A DNA stretch of 31,582 nt from Phoronis australis (Eukaryota; Phoronida; Phoronidae), in the NCBI GenBank assembly GCA_002633005.1, contig NMRA01000153.1, positions 335,543-367,124 of the forward strand, written 5' to 3'. Below, one piece after another: positions 30,458-31,582 of the stretch (positions are counted from its first letter, which is position 1; every line of letters starts with the position of its first letter). The notes beneath the pieces are model-generated. The model worked only from the letters and a program-made list of their open reading frames with translations. It was not told where the DNA came from and did not search any database. Both the position numbers and the translations under genes were made by a program.

Positions 30458-31582
30458 CCGTAAACGTTCGGGTAAACGCCCATGCTCAGTTAACCGCCCA
30501 CCGCCTACTTTAGGTGGATTTTCGATTTAACCGCTCGGTTAAGCGCCCCCCTGCGATTTTTGAAGATTTCCAGTTAAGCGCCCACCTCTCGGTTAAGCGC
30601 CCATCCCCGACTTTTAAAGAATGAAGATTTAGTGCCCAGTGCTAAGGAAACGTGCGATTTCCCGACTTTTAGAAAAAGATCGATGATCACAAAGAGCGCA
30701 ACGACGCCGGGCTTCCGAGATGGTGGTTTAGCAATGTGAATTACAATTCAAGTAACGAGTTATTGTCTTGGGTCATGGACTCACTTCAAAATGTAATACT
30801 TGAACGTTTTTGTCACTTTATTTTCTTCCCATGTTTGCAAAGTTTAAGAAGGCCGCCGGCGTCAAAACCTCCGCTTTCAGCGACTTTGTCTGCCGCGCTG
30901 AGTTTTCATCTGTAGTGCACAAGATAAAACATATATTCGAAAAAATCAGGCCAGAGAAATGTGACCATGGTTTTGCCAACCCTCCAAATTCTATCAAGGT
31001 GGGAAGCTCTCGTATTTTGAACAAATCGCACAACTCACGGAAAGATGTCAAATTCTCAATATTTTGATGAATGTAACTGGCGGGTTATAGAGGATGTGTG
31101 GCGATCGAAGGGACAGTACAAGTGCCTTACTGGGTTACCGATTTCGTTGCTGCCTATCGATTTCTGAATTCAAAGGTTGACAATAATGTATGATTGTGTA
31201 TGATCTTGAGGTATTAAAAAACTGCTACTCAAAATTTGTTTTTCGCGTATTGCATTTCAGTCAAACTGGCATTAGCAGATTTAACTAATGTCGCTGGCTG
31301 TTTACTATTTCTTGCGTCAGCCCCCACGTAAGCGTGACTGTGTGAATTATCGTTTCCACATCCCCTTTTTAGCCATCCAGAATAATTTTGTTTATACATT
31401 GGCCAGTTTCAGCCTGAACAAAAATTCTTACCATTCTAGTCTGAAATATCTACGACGTAGACTGACTGAAAATTGGCGACAGTGGGTAAGAGATGCACGC
31501 AGCTAGCTACGGGCATGGGCTTAGGGAACATCGAGCCGGGAAATATCGGAATTGACTTGACATCGCAGTTTTGGGGAACATT
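30458..31582 (+). mobile_element. TIR element copy C, running off the window
   Basis: It begins after TA (30456-30457) with CCGTAAACGTTCGGGTAAAC, two substitutions from the copy A terminus, then a subterminal block in which the motif is mostly TTAAGCGCCC. The interior up to about 31090 aligns with copy A in opposite orientation and with copy B in the same orientation. If it is as long as copy A, the far end lies beyond the window. The plus frames at 30810-31067 and 31288-31506 are not supported as genes. Confidence 0.7.

Noticed and set aside
1-31582. tRNA genes or other small RNA genes
   Set aside because: I looked for a B-box (GGTTCRANNCC) with a cloverleaf around it and found none convincing. 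A covariance-model search would settle it.

Overview
This window looks like intergenic and intronic DNA from an invertebrate animal genome. It is AT-rich and has no long open frames, no operons and no bacterial signals. It does contain a credible GT-AG spliced exon, a decayed LINE 3' end, several families of non-autonomous DNA transposon, and minisatellites. The extracellular-domain exon and a CR1/L2-like LINE tail fit a marine deuterostome or a similar invertebrate, but the species cannot be read from the sequence.

Layout. 1-525: fragment of a DNA element ending in a G/C-run terminus. 526-5690: mostly anonymous DNA, with two fragments of the 'GGGCGGTTAA' family (about 4007-4053 and 5366-5475), a short duplication (4755-4906) and a possible exon-like patch near 4300-4600. 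5689-6370: a foldback (long inverted repeat) element. 8446-8669: a 44-bp minisatellite. 10633-11118 (minus strand): the only convincing protein-coding exon, a CUB-like extracellular module with phase-1 introns on both sides. 13560-13640: a patch with paired nuclear-receptor-like half-sites. 14247-14302: a 14-bp tandem repeat. 14445-15734, 20774-22003 and 24628-26102: three copies of one repeat family built from sub-repeats of about 145 bp, each carrying a CCACTAGGKGGC-like motif. 17734-17913: an 18-bp minisatellite. 18539-18680: a degenerate 16-bp minisatellite. 22950-23656: a dead LINE 3' end. 27624-28982, 29797-30355 and 30458 to the window end: three relatives of a TA-flanked terminal-inverted-repeat element.

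Main result. The 145-bp sub-repeat family carries a same-strand array of motifs matching the animal CTCF core consensus (CCASYAGRKGGCRS). Three sites match at 14/14 positions and many more at 12-13/14, spaced at close to nucleosome length. I infer that it may be a transposable element that spreads arrays of insulator-type sites. An independent 14/14 match lies inside the CUB-like exon. CTCF binding itself is not shown by the sequence.

No tRNA, rRNA, CRISPR array or intact transposase gene was seen. Most open frames of 60-175 codons are chance frames or run through tandem repeats.
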